From: Burkholderia singularis
GTDB lineage: Bacteria; Pseudomonadota; Gammaproteobacteria; Burkholderiales; Burkholderiaceae
DNA: 64,000 nucleotides
Direction: 5' to 3'
NCBI RefSeq assembly: GCF_900176645.1
Contig: NZ_FXAN01000040.1
Location: 62,001 to 126,000 of the forward strand
The number at the start of each line of letters is the position of its first letter. Positions within the stretch are counted from its first letter, which is position 1. The notes below the pieces were generated by a model. The model was not told where the DNA came from and did not search any database. It saw nothing but the letters and a program-made list of their open reading frames with translations. Below, in pieces: positions 1 to 8,223 of the stretch. The position numbers and the translations under genes are program-made.

Positions 1-714
1 GTCCCATCCGAGTACACGCTTGGCTTTCGTGCTGTCGACCGCCGAGCGATCGTCGGCGACATTGAATATGCCGCCGGGCGATCGCTGCACGGCGAGCAGC
101 GCCGCCCACGCGGCGGCTTCGACGTGCAGCGGGCTCGCGCCGGTCGGCGCGGCGCGCCCGGTGCCTGGACCGTACAGATTGCCGTAGCGCAATACCGTGG
201 CAGCCGATCGCGGCGACTGTGCGCCGAGCACGTGCGTTTCGAGCGCGATCACGCCGCCGATCGTGATCGCGCGGTCGCCGTTGGCCGCGGTGTCGAGCGG
301 CCGGTCTTCCGTGCAGGGCTCGGGGCCGGGCGCATAAGCCCATGCAATGCTTTGCGCGACGATGTGCGCGCATCCTGCTGCACGTGCCGCCGCGACGAGG
401 TTGCGCGTGCCTTCGTCACGAATCCGCGCGTTGCGCGTGATCGCGTCCTTCATCCGCGCGGAGTCCAGTCCGGCCGGCAGATCGGTCAATTGATGCACGA
501 CGATCGCAGGCGCGATGTGTTCGACTTCGCGCGCAAGCGCGGCTCGGTCGAATACGTCGACGAGCACGGGCCGCGCGCCCGCCGCTTCGATAGCCGCACA
601 GCGCTCGGCCCGGCGCGTGGTGCCGTAGACCACGTAGCCCGCACTCACGAGCAGCGGCGCGAGCATCGTGCCGATTGCGCCTGCGGCGCCGGCGAGAAAG
701 ACGGTTTCGTTCAT
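1..714 (-). CDS. NAD-dependent epimerase/dehydratase (SDR), partial at window edge
   Basis: This frame runs from an ATG at 714 down to the left edge without a stop, so only the first 238 residues are visible. The N-terminus MNETVFLAGAAGAIG holds the Rossmann GxxGxxG nucleotide-binding motif of extended short-chain dehydrogenases. A segment YGNLYGPG and a FNVADD stretch are typical of the nucleoside-sugar epimerase family. It probably acts in the cytosol on an NAD(P)-dependent sugar or alcohol substrate that cannot be named from sequence. It is divergent from the MocR-type regulator at 808, which could control it. Family assignment is secure; substrate unknown. Confidence 0.8.
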   Translation of the reverse strand, partial: MNETVFLAGAAGAIGTMLAPLLVSAGYVVYGTTRRAERCAAIEAAGARPVLVDVFDRAALAREVEHIAPAIVVHQLTDLPAGLDSARMKDAITRNARIRDEGTRNLVAAARAAGCAHIVAQSIAWAYAPGPEPCTEDRPLDTAANGDRAITIGGVIALETHVLGAQSPRSAATVLRYGNLYGPGTGRAAPTGASPLHVEAAAWAALLAVQRSPGGIFNVADDRSAVDSTKAKRVLGWD

Positions 715-769
715 GATCGGTGACGATGAAGCGAGTGTGACGGTGGCCCAGTCTCGCGTTAACATGACC

Positions 770-795
770 TAGTCAAAAGAGCCAAAAAATGACTA
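770..795. promoter_or_regulatory. Inverted repeat in the divergent epimerase/MocR promoter region
   Basis: TAGTCA (770-775) and TGACTA (790-795) form a 6-bp inverted repeat with a 14-base A-rich spacer, in the 93-base gap between two divergent genes. It is a reasonable candidate operator for the adjacent MocR-type regulator. Assignment is by position only. Confidence 0.35.
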
Positions 796-807
796 TTTGA
801 GTAAGCC

Positions 808-2274
808 ATGAACGATCCGCGCCAAGCGGTACGAGCCCCCGAAGCATTCGAATTTTCTGTCGATCGTCTCGATAGCCGTATTTCGCTGTCGCAGCAGATA
901 TATGACCGCCTTCGCGATGCGATCGCCGGCCGCGCGCTGCGTCCGGGCGCGCGGCTTCCTTCGACGCGCAGCCTGGCGAGCGCGCTCGGCGTCGCGCGCG
1001 GCACCGTCGAGGCGGCGTATCAGCGGCTCGCCGGTGAAGGTTACGTGCTCGCCCAAGGGGCGGCCGGCACCGTCGTATCGCCGCATCTCACGCCCACGCG
1101 CGTCACGCCAAGTGACACGCCAAGCCGGGTGCGCGACGATGAGCGCACCCGGCCCTCCCTCCCGGACGGCTGGCGTGCCGAGCCACCGTTGCCGCTGCAA
1201 CTCGGCATTCCGGCGCTCGACATGTTTCCCCGCAAGCTTTGGTCAAGGCTTGCCGGCCGGCGCGTTCGTGCGCAGGCCGTGGCCGACCTCGCGTATGGCG
1301 ATCCAGTCGGCTACCGGCCGCTGCGCGACGCGATTGCGGGCTATCTGCTCGTGTCGCGCGGCGTGCGTTGCCGGGCAGAGCAGGTGGTGATCACCGCCGG
1401 GTATCGGGCGTCGCTGTCGCTGATCGAGCGCGCGCTGCTGCGCACCGGCGATCAGGTATGGGTGGAAGATCCGTGCCATCTGCCGACGCGCGCCGTGCTC
1501 ACCCGTTGCGCGATGCGCGTGTGCCCGATACCGGTGGACGGCGAGGGGCTTGTCGTCGAGGAGGGCGTGCGCCGCGCGCCGCACGCGGCGATGGCGGTCG
1601 TTACGCCTTCGCATCAGGCGCCTCTCGGTGTATCGATGAGCCTGCCGCGTCGCCTGAAGCTGCTCGAATGGGCCTCGGCCGCGCGGGCTTGGATTGTCGA
1701 GGACGACTACGACGGCGAATTCCGCTACAGCGGTTTTCCGCTGCCGGCCCTCAAGCATCTCGATACGCACGATCGCGTGCTGTACGCGGGCAGTTTTTCG
1801 AAAGTGTTGGCGCCGGGGCTGTCGCTGGGCTATCTCGTCGTGCCGAAACGGCTGATCCCGGCGTTTGCCGACGCGCTCGACGCATCGGCGGCCGGCGTGC
1901 CGTGGCTGACCCAGGCCGTTGTCGCGGATTTCATCGACGCCGGCCATCTGGCGCGCCATCTGAAGAAAATGCGCGCCCTGTACGCGCGCCGCCGAGCCTG
2001 GCTTTGTGAGGCGTTGACGGAGGTTTTCGCGCAGCGCGTGCAGATCGATCTGGCGCACGGCGGCATGCACCTCGTCGTGCGCTTGGCCGGGCGTACCGGC
2101 GACCGCACGCTCGCGCAACGTGCGCAGCGCGCGGGCTTGAACTGCCAGCCGCTGTCCGCGCGCTACGCGGCGGGAAGCGGGCCGGATGGCTTGCTGATGG
2201 GTTTTACCAACGTTGCGTCGCTCGACGAAGCCCGGCGGATCGCTCGGCGTTTGCAGCACGCGTTCGGCAGCTGA
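808..2274 (+). CDS. MocR/PdxR-type GntR transcriptional regulator with aminotransferase-like domain
   Basis: A 488-residue regulator of the MocR subfamily. Residues about 25-95 form a GntR winged helix (LPSTRSLASALGVARGTVEA). The rest is a fold-type I PLP-dependent aminotransferase-like domain: IVEDDYDGEFRY is the usual cofactor-pocket region and the lysine in SFSKVLAPGLSLGY is the expected PLP Schiff-base residue. Length matches the family. Such proteins usually sense an amine, amino acid or PLP-derived ligand and act at a neighbouring or own promoter. The divergent epimerase is the nearest candidate target. Effector unknown. Confidence 0.9.
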   Translation: MNDPRQAVRAPEAFEFSVDRLDSRISLSQQIYDRLRDAIAGRALRPGARLPSTRSLASALGVARGTVEAAYQRLAGEGYVLAQGAAGTVVSPHLTPTRVTPSDTPSRVRDDERTRPSLPDGWRAEPPLPLQLGIPALDMFPRKLWSRLAGRRVRAQAVADLAYGDPVGYRPLRDAIAGYLLVSRGVRCRAEQVVITAGYRASLSLIERALLRTGDQVWVEDPCHLPTRAVLTRCAMRVCPIPVDGEGLVVEEGVRRAPHAAMAVVTPSHQAPLGVSMSLPRRLKLLEWASAARAWIVEDDYDGEFRYSGFPLPALKHLDTHDRVLYAGSFSKVLAPGLSLGYLVVPKRLIPAFADALDASAAGVPWLTQAVVADFIDAGHLARHLKKMRALYARRRAWLCEALTEVFAQRVQIDLAHGGMHLVVRLAGRTGDRTLAQRAQRAGLNCQPLSARYAAGSGPDGLLMGFTNVASLDEARRIARRLQHAFGS

Positions 2275-2580
2275 AGCGCCGGCGCGGCAGCGGTTGCGGC
2301 CGGGTGTCGGCCGCGCCCGGCGGCCCGCGATGCCCAGCCGCGGGGCCGATTCAGTCGGGTGGCCGGCGAGACGTGAAGCGCGGTGCATGACCTCGACCGA
2401 CATGGTGGAAATCTGGTCTTGCGCAGCCCGATATCGTGATCTATGATGACATCAATTAATGTAACGTTGTATGATGATTCAATAAGGAATGGCGACCAAG
2501 CTCCCCGCTTCCCAACCAAACCCTCGGGAGAGCAATGAGTCGCACCCGCGTCCCGTCGGGGACGATATGGAGACATCTAA
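2275..2580. other. Intergenic region with inverted repeat; leader of the PF10118 gene
   Basis: No gene is supported here. The second half is AT-rich and holds an inverted repeat TGATG-A-CATCA at 2444-2454, a possible operator. A Shine-Dalgarno-like GGAGA lies near 2569, ahead of the ATG at 2581. I cannot assign a promoter box with confidence. Confidence 0.4.
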
Positions 2581-3477
2581 ATGAATGTGAATGCAATCGT
2601 TCGCCGCGATATCCGTTTCGCCCTGCCGCCTGAGCGCATTTGCGACTGGCATACAGAAGGCGTGGGCGTCACCCACCTGTTCAATGCGCTGTCGCTGCTG
2701 TTTCCAGCGGGCGAGCGCTTCTTCATGGACTCGGTGCGCAACTATCGCGACCGCATCGAGGAGCCGTCGCTGAAGCGTGACGTTGCCGGCTTCATCGGCC
2801 AGGAAGCGATGCACACGCGCGAGCACGTCGAATTCAACGATCTGCTGCAAGCGGCGGGCATGCCCGCGCACAAGCTCGATAAACGCTTGTGGACGGTGCT
2901 CGGCTGGTTCAAGAAGGTGTTGCCGCATTCGATGCAACTCGCGGTGACGATGGCGCTCGAGCATTACACGGCGATGTTCACGGGTCTGGTGCTCGCGAAC
3001 CGCATCACGGTGAGCGATGTCGACGGCTACCGGCAGATGTGGCATTGGCACTCGATGGAAGAGACCGAGCACAAGGGGGTGGCCTACGACGTGTGGCGTA
3101 CCGTGATGAAGCCGGGCCTGTCCAGCTATTTGTTGCGCGTCAGCATGATGCTGCTCGTCACCGTGGTGTTCTGGACGACGCTGTTCGATTTCAACACACG
3201 GCTGCTGATCGCGCATCGCCGCCGCTTCGGCAAAGTGCCGGGCATCGGCAAGCTCATCAAGTATTTGTGGAGTCCGAAGAACGGGATCTTCGCGCTGATC
3301 GCGCGCGAATGGCTCGATTATTTCCGGCCGGGCTTCCATCCGTGGGATCACGACAATAGCGCGCATCTCGAGGGTCTCGACAGCCTGATCGCCGAGATCG
3401 ATGCGAGCAATGCGCGCCAGGCGGCATTCGCCGCGCCGCGCCGGGTGCCGCTGCACCCGGTGCAGCAGGCAACGTAA
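2581..3477 (+). CDS. Predicted metal-dependent hydrolase (PF10118 family)
   Basis: A 298-residue protein with the His/Glu-rich pattern of the PF10118 family: QEAMHTREHVEFN, ALEHYTAMFTG and HSMEETEHKGVAYDVW. These acidic and histidine residues spaced along helices resemble a di-iron, ferritin-like four-helix arrangement. A hydrophobic segment (LRVSMMLLVTVVFWTTLF) suggests membrane association. The family is widespread in Burkholderia and Pseudomonas, but its reaction is not established as far as I know; the hydrolase label is historical. The gene stands alone and is closed by a strong terminator. Confidence 0.8.
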   Translation: MNVNAIVRRDIRFALPPERICDWHTEGVGVTHLFNALSLLFPAGERFFMDSVRNYRDRIEEPSLKRDVAGFIGQEAMHTREHVEFNDLLQAAGMPAHKLDKRLWTVLGWFKKVLPHSMQLAVTMALEHYTAMFTGLVLANRITVSDVDGYRQMWHWHSMEETEHKGVAYDVWRTVMKPGLSSYLLRVSMMLLVTVVFWTTLFDFNTRLLIAHRRRFGKVPGIGKLIKYLWSPKNGIFALIAREWLDYFRPGFHPWDHDNSAHLEGLDSLIAEIDASNARQAAFAAPRRVPLHPVQQAT

Positions 3478-3507
3478 GTAGCAATAGCAGGCAAATCAGG
3501 GAGACGA

Positions 3508-3539
3508 GAAAGGCCGCTACGAGCGGCCTTTCCTTTTTT
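3508..3539 (+). terminator. Rho-independent terminator after the PF10118 gene
   Basis: A perfect 10-bp stem (GAAAGGCCGC, 3508-3517, with GCGGCCTTTC, 3523-3532) and a 5-base loop, followed by a T-rich run to 3539. Confidence 0.9.
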
Positions 3540-3840
3540 CGGCACTTTTCGGCACTTGGCTCGTCGCGCCGCAGCCGGCAAGCTGCGCATGTCGTGCCCG
3601 CCCGCTGGTGGCGATGCAACCCATTGATCGGCAAGCGCTTTGCGCCGGTCTCGGCCGCGCACGCAGTGCGGGCGGATGGCTTCGAATCGGGTAGAATCCG
3701 CGCTGCGCAAAAAAATAGAGACGGCGTGTCGCCCGGTTGGCATCGGCGATGTGCCGTCGTTCGATCCGCGGCGAGCCACCTCCCGGCGGCTCGCCCGGCG
3801 CGGCGCCGCTTTGTTGCCCGCGCTCCCTTGCCAGCCCGTT
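3540..3840. other. Intergenic leader region of lysP
   Basis: About 300 bases with no supported gene. A TAGAAT sequence near 3691 could be a -10 element for lysP, but no convincing -35 box is visible. An open frame continues upstream of the chosen lysP start; it has no family similarity and is treated as leader. Confidence 0.35.
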
Positions 3841-5388
3841 ATGTCACCAAAACCGAATTCCGACAGTTCCTCCTACCCATCGAATCCCCCGACGCTGCGC
3901 CGCAGCCTGAAAGCCCGTCACCTGACGATGATCGCGATCGGCGGTTCGATCGGCACGGGCCTGTTCGTCGCGTCCGGCGCGTCGATTTCGCAGGCGGGCC
4001 CCGGCGGCGCGATGCTCGCGTATCTGCTGATCGGTGCGATGGTCTATTGCCTGATGATGAGCTTGGGCGAGATGGCCGCGTTCATGCCGGTGTCAGGTTC
4101 GTTTTCGACTTATGGCGCCAAATATGTCGACGAGGGCTTCGGCTTCGCGCTCGGCTGGAACTATTGGTACAACTGGGCGGTGACGATTGCGGTCGAGCTT
4201 GTCGCCGCGCAGCTCGTCATGCATTACTGGTTTCCCGACGTGCCGGGCATCTGGTGGAGCGCGCTCTTTCTCGGCGTGATGTTCGTGCTCAATGTCTTGA
4301 CGGTGCGCGGCTTCGGCGAGGCGGAATACTGGTTTGCGCTGATCAAGGTTGTGACCGTGCTCGCGTTCGTCGGCGTCGGGCTCTTGATGATCTTCGGTAT
4401 CCTGAAGGGCGGCCCGAGCGACGGCTGGCGCAACTTCACGATCGGCGATGCGCCGTTCGTCGGCGGACTCCCGGCGATGATGGGTGTTGCGATGATCGCG
4501 GGCTTTTCGTTCCAGGGCACCGAGCTGATTGGCGTGGCTGCGGGGGAATCCGAAAATCCGCGCACGACGATTCCGCGCGCGGTCCGGCAAGTGTTCTGGC
4601 GCATTTTGTTGTTCTATGTGCTGGCGATTTTCGTGATCGGAATACTGATTCCGTACACCGATCCGAATCTGTTGAAGAGCGATGTGACCGACGTTGGCGT
4701 CAGCCCATTTACGCTGGTGTTCCGGCATGCGGGCCTTGCGTTCGCGGCTGGCGTGATGAACGCGGTCATCTTGACTGCGGTGCTGTCGGCGGGCAACTCG
4801 GGGATGTATGCGTCGACGCGGATGCTCTACAACCTTGCGACCGAAGGGCGCGCGCCGAAATTGTTCGCGAAATTGTCGGCAAGCGGCGTGCCGCGTAATG
4901 CGCTATATGCGACGACGGCGGTTGGCGCGCTGTGCTTTCTGTCGTCCCTGTACGGCGACAAGACGGTTTATTTGTGGCTGTTGAACACGTCGGGGATGAC
5001 GGGTTTCATCGCGTGGCTCGGTATTGCGGTCAGCCACTATCGCTTTCGCAAGGGCTTCATTCGCCAGGGCTATTCGGTCGATCAACTGCCGTATCAGTCG
5101 AAACTGTTTCCTTATGGGCCGATTTTTGCGTTCGTGTTATGTGTCGTGATCGCCCTAGGTCAGGATTACCAAGCATTCCTGTCGAACAAGATCGATTGGA
5201 TCGGCGTGCTCGCAACTTATATCGGGATTCCGCTTTTCCTGGCTGTGTGGTTCGGCTACCGGCTCGTCAACAAATCCCGTTTCGTGCGTTACGAGGATAT
5301 GGATATCGCGCCGTGGATCGCCGGACATGCGTCGGCGCATGACCGGTACGAAGCAGCGCGCGTGCCGCCGAATCGCGAGACGGCTTAG
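3841..5388 (+). CDS. lysP: Lysine-specific permease (APC superfamily)
   Basis: The 515-residue protein from the ATG at 3841 closely follows E. coli LysP from memory: LKARHLTMIAIGGSIGTGLF near the N-terminus, the WNYWYNWAVTIAVEL segment, FSFQGTELIGVAAGESE, and a matching C-terminus (IGIPLFLAVWFGY). Twelve membrane helices of the amino-acid permease fold are expected, with proton-coupled lysine uptake across the inner membrane. The frame is open 67 codons further upstream, but that part has no family similarity, so 3841 is preferred. It is a single gene with its own terminator. Confidence 0.93.
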   Translation: MSPKPNSDSSSYPSNPPTLRRSLKARHLTMIAIGGSIGTGLFVASGASISQAGPGGAMLAYLLIGAMVYCLMMSLGEMAAFMPVSGSFSTYGAKYVDEGFGFALGWNYWYNWAVTIAVELVAAQLVMHYWFPDVPGIWWSALFLGVMFVLNVLTVRGFGEAEYWFALIKVVTVLAFVGVGLLMIFGILKGGPSDGWRNFTIGDAPFVGGLPAMMGVAMIAGFSFQGTELIGVAAGESENPRTTIPRAVRQVFWRILLFYVLAIFVIGILIPYTDPNLLKSDVTDVGVSPFTLVFRHAGLAFAAGVMNAVILTAVLSAGNSGMYASTRMLYNLATEGRAPKLFAKLSASGVPRNALYATTAVGALCFLSSLYGDKTVYLWLLNTSGMTGFIAWLGIAVSHYRFRKGFIRQGYSVDQLPYQSKLFPYGPIFAFVLCVVIALGQDYQAFLSNKIDWIGVLATYIGIPLFLAVWFGYRLVNKSRFVRYEDMDIAPWIAGHASAHDRYEAARVPPNRETA

Positions 5389-5422
5389 CGGCCAGCGGTT
5401 GCACCGCATCGCCGCATCCGAA

Positions 5423-5463
5423 AAAGCGGCCGGCTCTGTTTGAGGGCCGGCCGCTTTCTTTTA
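5423..5463 (+). terminator. Rho-independent terminator after lysP
   Basis: A perfect 12-bp stem (AAAGCGGCCGGC, 5423-5434, with its complement 5446-5457) and 11-base loop, followed by TCTTTT. The A-rich left flank may let it also work for the convergent FUSC gene. Confidence 0.88.
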
Positions 5464-5635
5464 TGGGGAATCGGCCTAGGTGCATCGACGTCCGATTCGG
5501 GCATGCGCCGTTCGGTGTCTGGCCGCGGAACGGGCGACGCGCGGCATGATCCGGCGGGCGGCGCGTTGCCGGTGCGCGGCGGCTTGAGGCCGAGCCAGGA
5601 TTCGGATAACGAAACGAAGCGTCTGGAGCGCGCCG

Positions 5636-6679
5636 TCAATGAGCCCGATGCCGTTGCGGGCGGGAGGCGCACCTCTGCATGAGCGGAACCGCGAGCCGGT
5701 GCGTTGCCAGGGCGAACGCGATGCCGATCGCCCCGCCAAGCAGCACGTCGGCGACGCGTTCGGCGGCAATCGCCGCCGACTGCTGCGCGATCCACGACGC
5801 GCATGCGATGCAAGCGCAGCGTGCGCCGAAACCGGTTGCATAGTGACGGAACGCGACGAGCGTGACGATCGACGCGAGCGTTGCGAGCATGTAGACGAGC
5901 GTGCCGTGCGGCAGCAGCATGCCGATCGCGAGCCCGCCCGGCACGCCCACCAGCGCGCCCAGGGTACGATCGCGCAGCTTGCGGTGCGCACTCGACACAG
6001 TGCCGGTCACGACGCTCGCGGCCGACCAGATCACCCATTGCCCGTTGTCGATGTGACGCCATTCGACGAGCATCGCGGCGGCGGAAACCGCAAGCATCGC
6101 CGCGATAGCCGTTTGCGTCGCGTCGCCCGGCGCGACGCGCGGGCCGAGATCGCGCGCGTCGTGCAGGCGCGCGAGCATACGCATGCGCTGTCCGGCGGGC
6201 GCGCTGCGCAGCGTGTTGATGCAAGCGAGTGCGACGGGCGGCAGCATTGCCGCGCATAGAAAGGGTATCAGCGATTGCGCCTGGTGGCGCGAGGCAGCGG
6301 CTTCGCAGGTCAGATACAGCGATGGGATAAAGATGAAGTTGCCGAGTGAGCGCAATCGTGCACCGAAGCGTGATAACGCGACGGCGGCCGCGGCGAGCGC
6401 CGCGCAGCCGGCAACGAACGTTGGCCACCCGCTTAGCGCGAGCGACAGCGACAGAAAGCCGATGACGATTGCCGCGCCGTGAACGAGCGCGCCGAGCGGC
6501 GCGACGCCGACGCGCTCGACGGCAATCGTGACCGACACCGTCGCGATTGCCGCCAATAGCCAACGCGTATCGCCGGTCGCCGCGTAGGACGCGATAACCG
6601 GTATGCACACCGCGAGCGTGTGACGCAATGCCGGCAGGTTCAGCGCGCCGGCGATCCGGGCGGCTAGCATGTCGCGCAT
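5636..6679 (-). CDS. FUSC-family inner-membrane protein
   Basis: From the ATG at 6679 (GGAG about 11 bases upstream) the product has 347 residues. It has two blocks of hydrophobic helices around a hydrophilic middle (about residues 160-210), as in FUSC/aromatic-acid-exporter-like proteins. The first block includes IASYAATGDTRWLLAAIATV and the second begins with TAIAAMLAVSAAAMLVEW. It lacks the large cytosolic domain of full-length AaeB, so it is a short form. It is the third gene of a MarR / isochorismatase-like / FUSC operon, 29 bases after the hydrolase. A role in exporting a small aromatic or weak acid sensed by the MarR protein is inference. Confidence 0.75.
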   Translation of the reverse strand: MRDMLAARIAGALNLPALRHTLAVCIPVIASYAATGDTRWLLAAIATVSVTIAVERVGVAPLGALVHGAAIVIGFLSLSLALSGWPTFVAGCAALAAAAVALSRFGARLRSLGNFIFIPSLYLTCEAAASRHQAQSLIPFLCAAMLPPVALACINTLRSAPAGQRMRMLARLHDARDLGPRVAPGDATQTAIAAMLAVSAAAMLVEWRHIDNGQWVIWSAASVVTGTVSSAHRKLRDRTLGALVGVPGGLAIGMLLPHGTLVYMLATLASIVTLVAFRHYATGFGARCACIACASWIAQQSAAIAAERVADVLLGGAIGIAFALATHRLAVPLMQRCASRPQRHRAH

Positions 6680-6708
6680 CTCGGCGCTCCGTGGCGTTGC
6701 CGATAGGC

Positions 6709-7281
6709 TCAGAGTGTCGCCAGCTCGTCGACCGTGACGATTCGCGCGATGCCGCGCAGCATGTCGATCGAGCGTTGGTGTTCGTCGTCCGTCGCGGCGG
6801 TGCACGCATCCTCGAGCACGAGGACGTCGTAGTCGCGATCGTGCGCGTCGCGGGCCGTGGCCTGCACCGCCCATGTCGTGCTGACACCCGTGACGATCAC
6901 GCGCTCGACGCGATTCGCGCGCAATGCAGCCTCGAGGCGGGTTGCGTAGAACGCACTGACACGCGGCTTGACGACGACGAGTTGTACCGCGCCTGCGTCG
7001 AGATCCGGATGAAACGCGGTGCCGGGGCCGCTCAAGTCGAGCGCGCCGAATTCCTTTGCACGAGAGAACATCGGCGAGTGCGTGGGCAGGTCCGGGTAGC
7101 CCGGTTCGAAGCCGACTTTGACGGCGATGCGTAGCCAGTCCTTTTGGGCGGCAATCGACAGCGCCTGGTTGAAGCGGCCGACGACGTTGCGCAGTGCCGC
7201 ATGCGCGGCACTGCGTGCAATCTTGCCGGTGGGATGCATGATGTCGACGATGTAGTCGAGCCCGATCAGTGCGGTTTTCAT
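6709..7281 (-). CDS. Isochorismatase-like (cysteine hydrolase fold) protein lacking the catalytic Cys
   Basis: A 190-residue isochorismatase-superfamily protein. The catalytic aspartate region (ALIGLDYIVD, D9) and the lysine (VVVKPRVSAF, K105) are present. In the TGVSTTWAVQATARDA motif the position of the nucleophilic cysteine (normally T-x-x-C-V) is alanine 138. True isochorismatases such as EntB also lack this Cys, while amidase-type members need it, so an isochorismatase-like or non-amidase activity is more likely. Its ATG overlaps the stop of the upstream marR gene (ATGA), and AGGAG precedes the start, so translation is probably coupled. Substrate unknown. Confidence 0.8.
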   Translation of the reverse strand: MKTALIGLDYIVDIMHPTGKIARSAAHAALRNVVGRFNQALSIAAQKDWLRIAVKVGFEPGYPDLPTHSPMFSRAKEFGALDLSGPGTAFHPDLDAGAVQLVVVKPRVSAFYATRLEAALRANRVERVIVTGVSTTWAVQATARDAHDRDYDVLVLEDACTAATDDEHQRSIDMLRGIARIVTVDELATL

Positions 7282-7769
7282 CGGAAACTCCTGCGAGAGG
7301 GGAGGGAAGGCTCGCCGCCCGGCGCGTCTTCGTATTGCGCGAGCCGTTCGAGCAGCGGGCTTGCGGCGACGAGCAACGCGCGTTCGTCGGCGGTGAGGCA
7401 TTCGTTCATTGCGCGCACGAGCCATTCCTCGCGCTTCGTTCGATTGCCGTACAGCAGGCGCTTGCCGTTCGCGGTCAACGACACGCGGGTTTTTCGGCCG
7501 TCGTGCGGATCGGCGTGGCGCTCGATGTGGCCGTTGCCTTCCAGTTCGCGCAGCAGCGTGGCGAGATTCGACGAGCGTAGCTGCTCCGCCGCCGCCAGTT
7601 CGGACGGAGTGACATCGCCCCCGAGACGGTCGATCGCGCCGAGCAGCAGAAGTTGCGAGAACTGTACGGGATCAGCGTGATTCTGCGCTTCGCGGCGCAG
7701 ACGGCGGTTGAGCCCGGTGACTGCGCCGCGAAGTCGGCAGGCAAATTGGAGATGTGCGTTCTTGGCCAT
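7278..7769 (-). CDS. MarR-family transcriptional regulator
   Basis: A 163-residue winged-helix regulator. The recognition region LRSSNLATLLRELEGNGHIER and the wing HADPHDGRKTRVSLTANGK are typical of MarR proteins. It is the first gene of a three-gene operon on the minus strand, overlapping the isochorismatase-like gene by four bases. A perfect palindrome lies immediately upstream of its start, consistent with autorepression relieved by a small, possibly aromatic, ligand (inference from family behaviour). Confidence 0.9.
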   Translation of the reverse strand: MAKNAHLQFACRLRGAVTGLNRRLRREAQNHADPVQFSQLLLLGAIDRLGGDVTPSELAAAEQLRSSNLATLLRELEGNGHIERHADPHDGRKTRVSLTANGKRLLYGNRTKREEWLVRAMNECLTADERALLVAASPLLERLAQYEDAPGGEPSLPSRRSFR

Positions 7770-7781
7770 GTTCGCTACTTT

Positions 7782-7795
7782 AATATAGCTATATT
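7782..7795. promoter_or_regulatory. Perfect palindrome, likely MarR operator/promoter
   Basis: AATATAGCTATATT is a 14-bp perfect palindrome 12 bases upstream of the marR ATG, in an AT-rich patch that could also hold the -10 region. The half-site TATAGC recurs at 7798-7803. Confidence 0.6.
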
Positions 7796-7803
7796 TTTAT
7801 AGC

Positions 7804-8223
7804 AAGATGGGTGTTCTGCCGCCGGCATTGCCGAATGCAAGACGCATTGCAATGCAGTGCGAACGTCGCCCGATAATTTGCGATGGACCGATTGGGGAAG
7901 GAACGAACCGTTAGCGCGGGTACAACTTGAACAATTCGGCGGGTGTATAGCGCGTATTGCGCACGCTGCTGCTCGAATAAGATTCTCGACCGGCTTGATT
8001 TAGTGGTCAGCCGCCGGCGCATACCAGGAAGCCCTGTATGGATGTGCTGTCATGAGCACCGACATATTGACGCACGGCGTTGGTGTGGCAAGTGCCGTAT
8101 CGCCGGGGAATTGCTTGGGTAGCCGAATATTCCTGGGATGAAAAAGAAAGCAATCCGCAATAATTGACGACCGCCGATTGACAGGCTGACCGGTCTGCAC
8201 CTGGAAAACAACGCGCGTCGCAC
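7804..8223. other. Intergenic region, no supported gene
   Basis: About 420 bases between the marR promoter and the 3' end of an AraC-type gene. Short open frames show no recognisable family. A 12-bp perfect palindrome GCATTGCAATGC lies at 7844-7855. I see no terminator or clear promoter. Confidence 0.4.
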
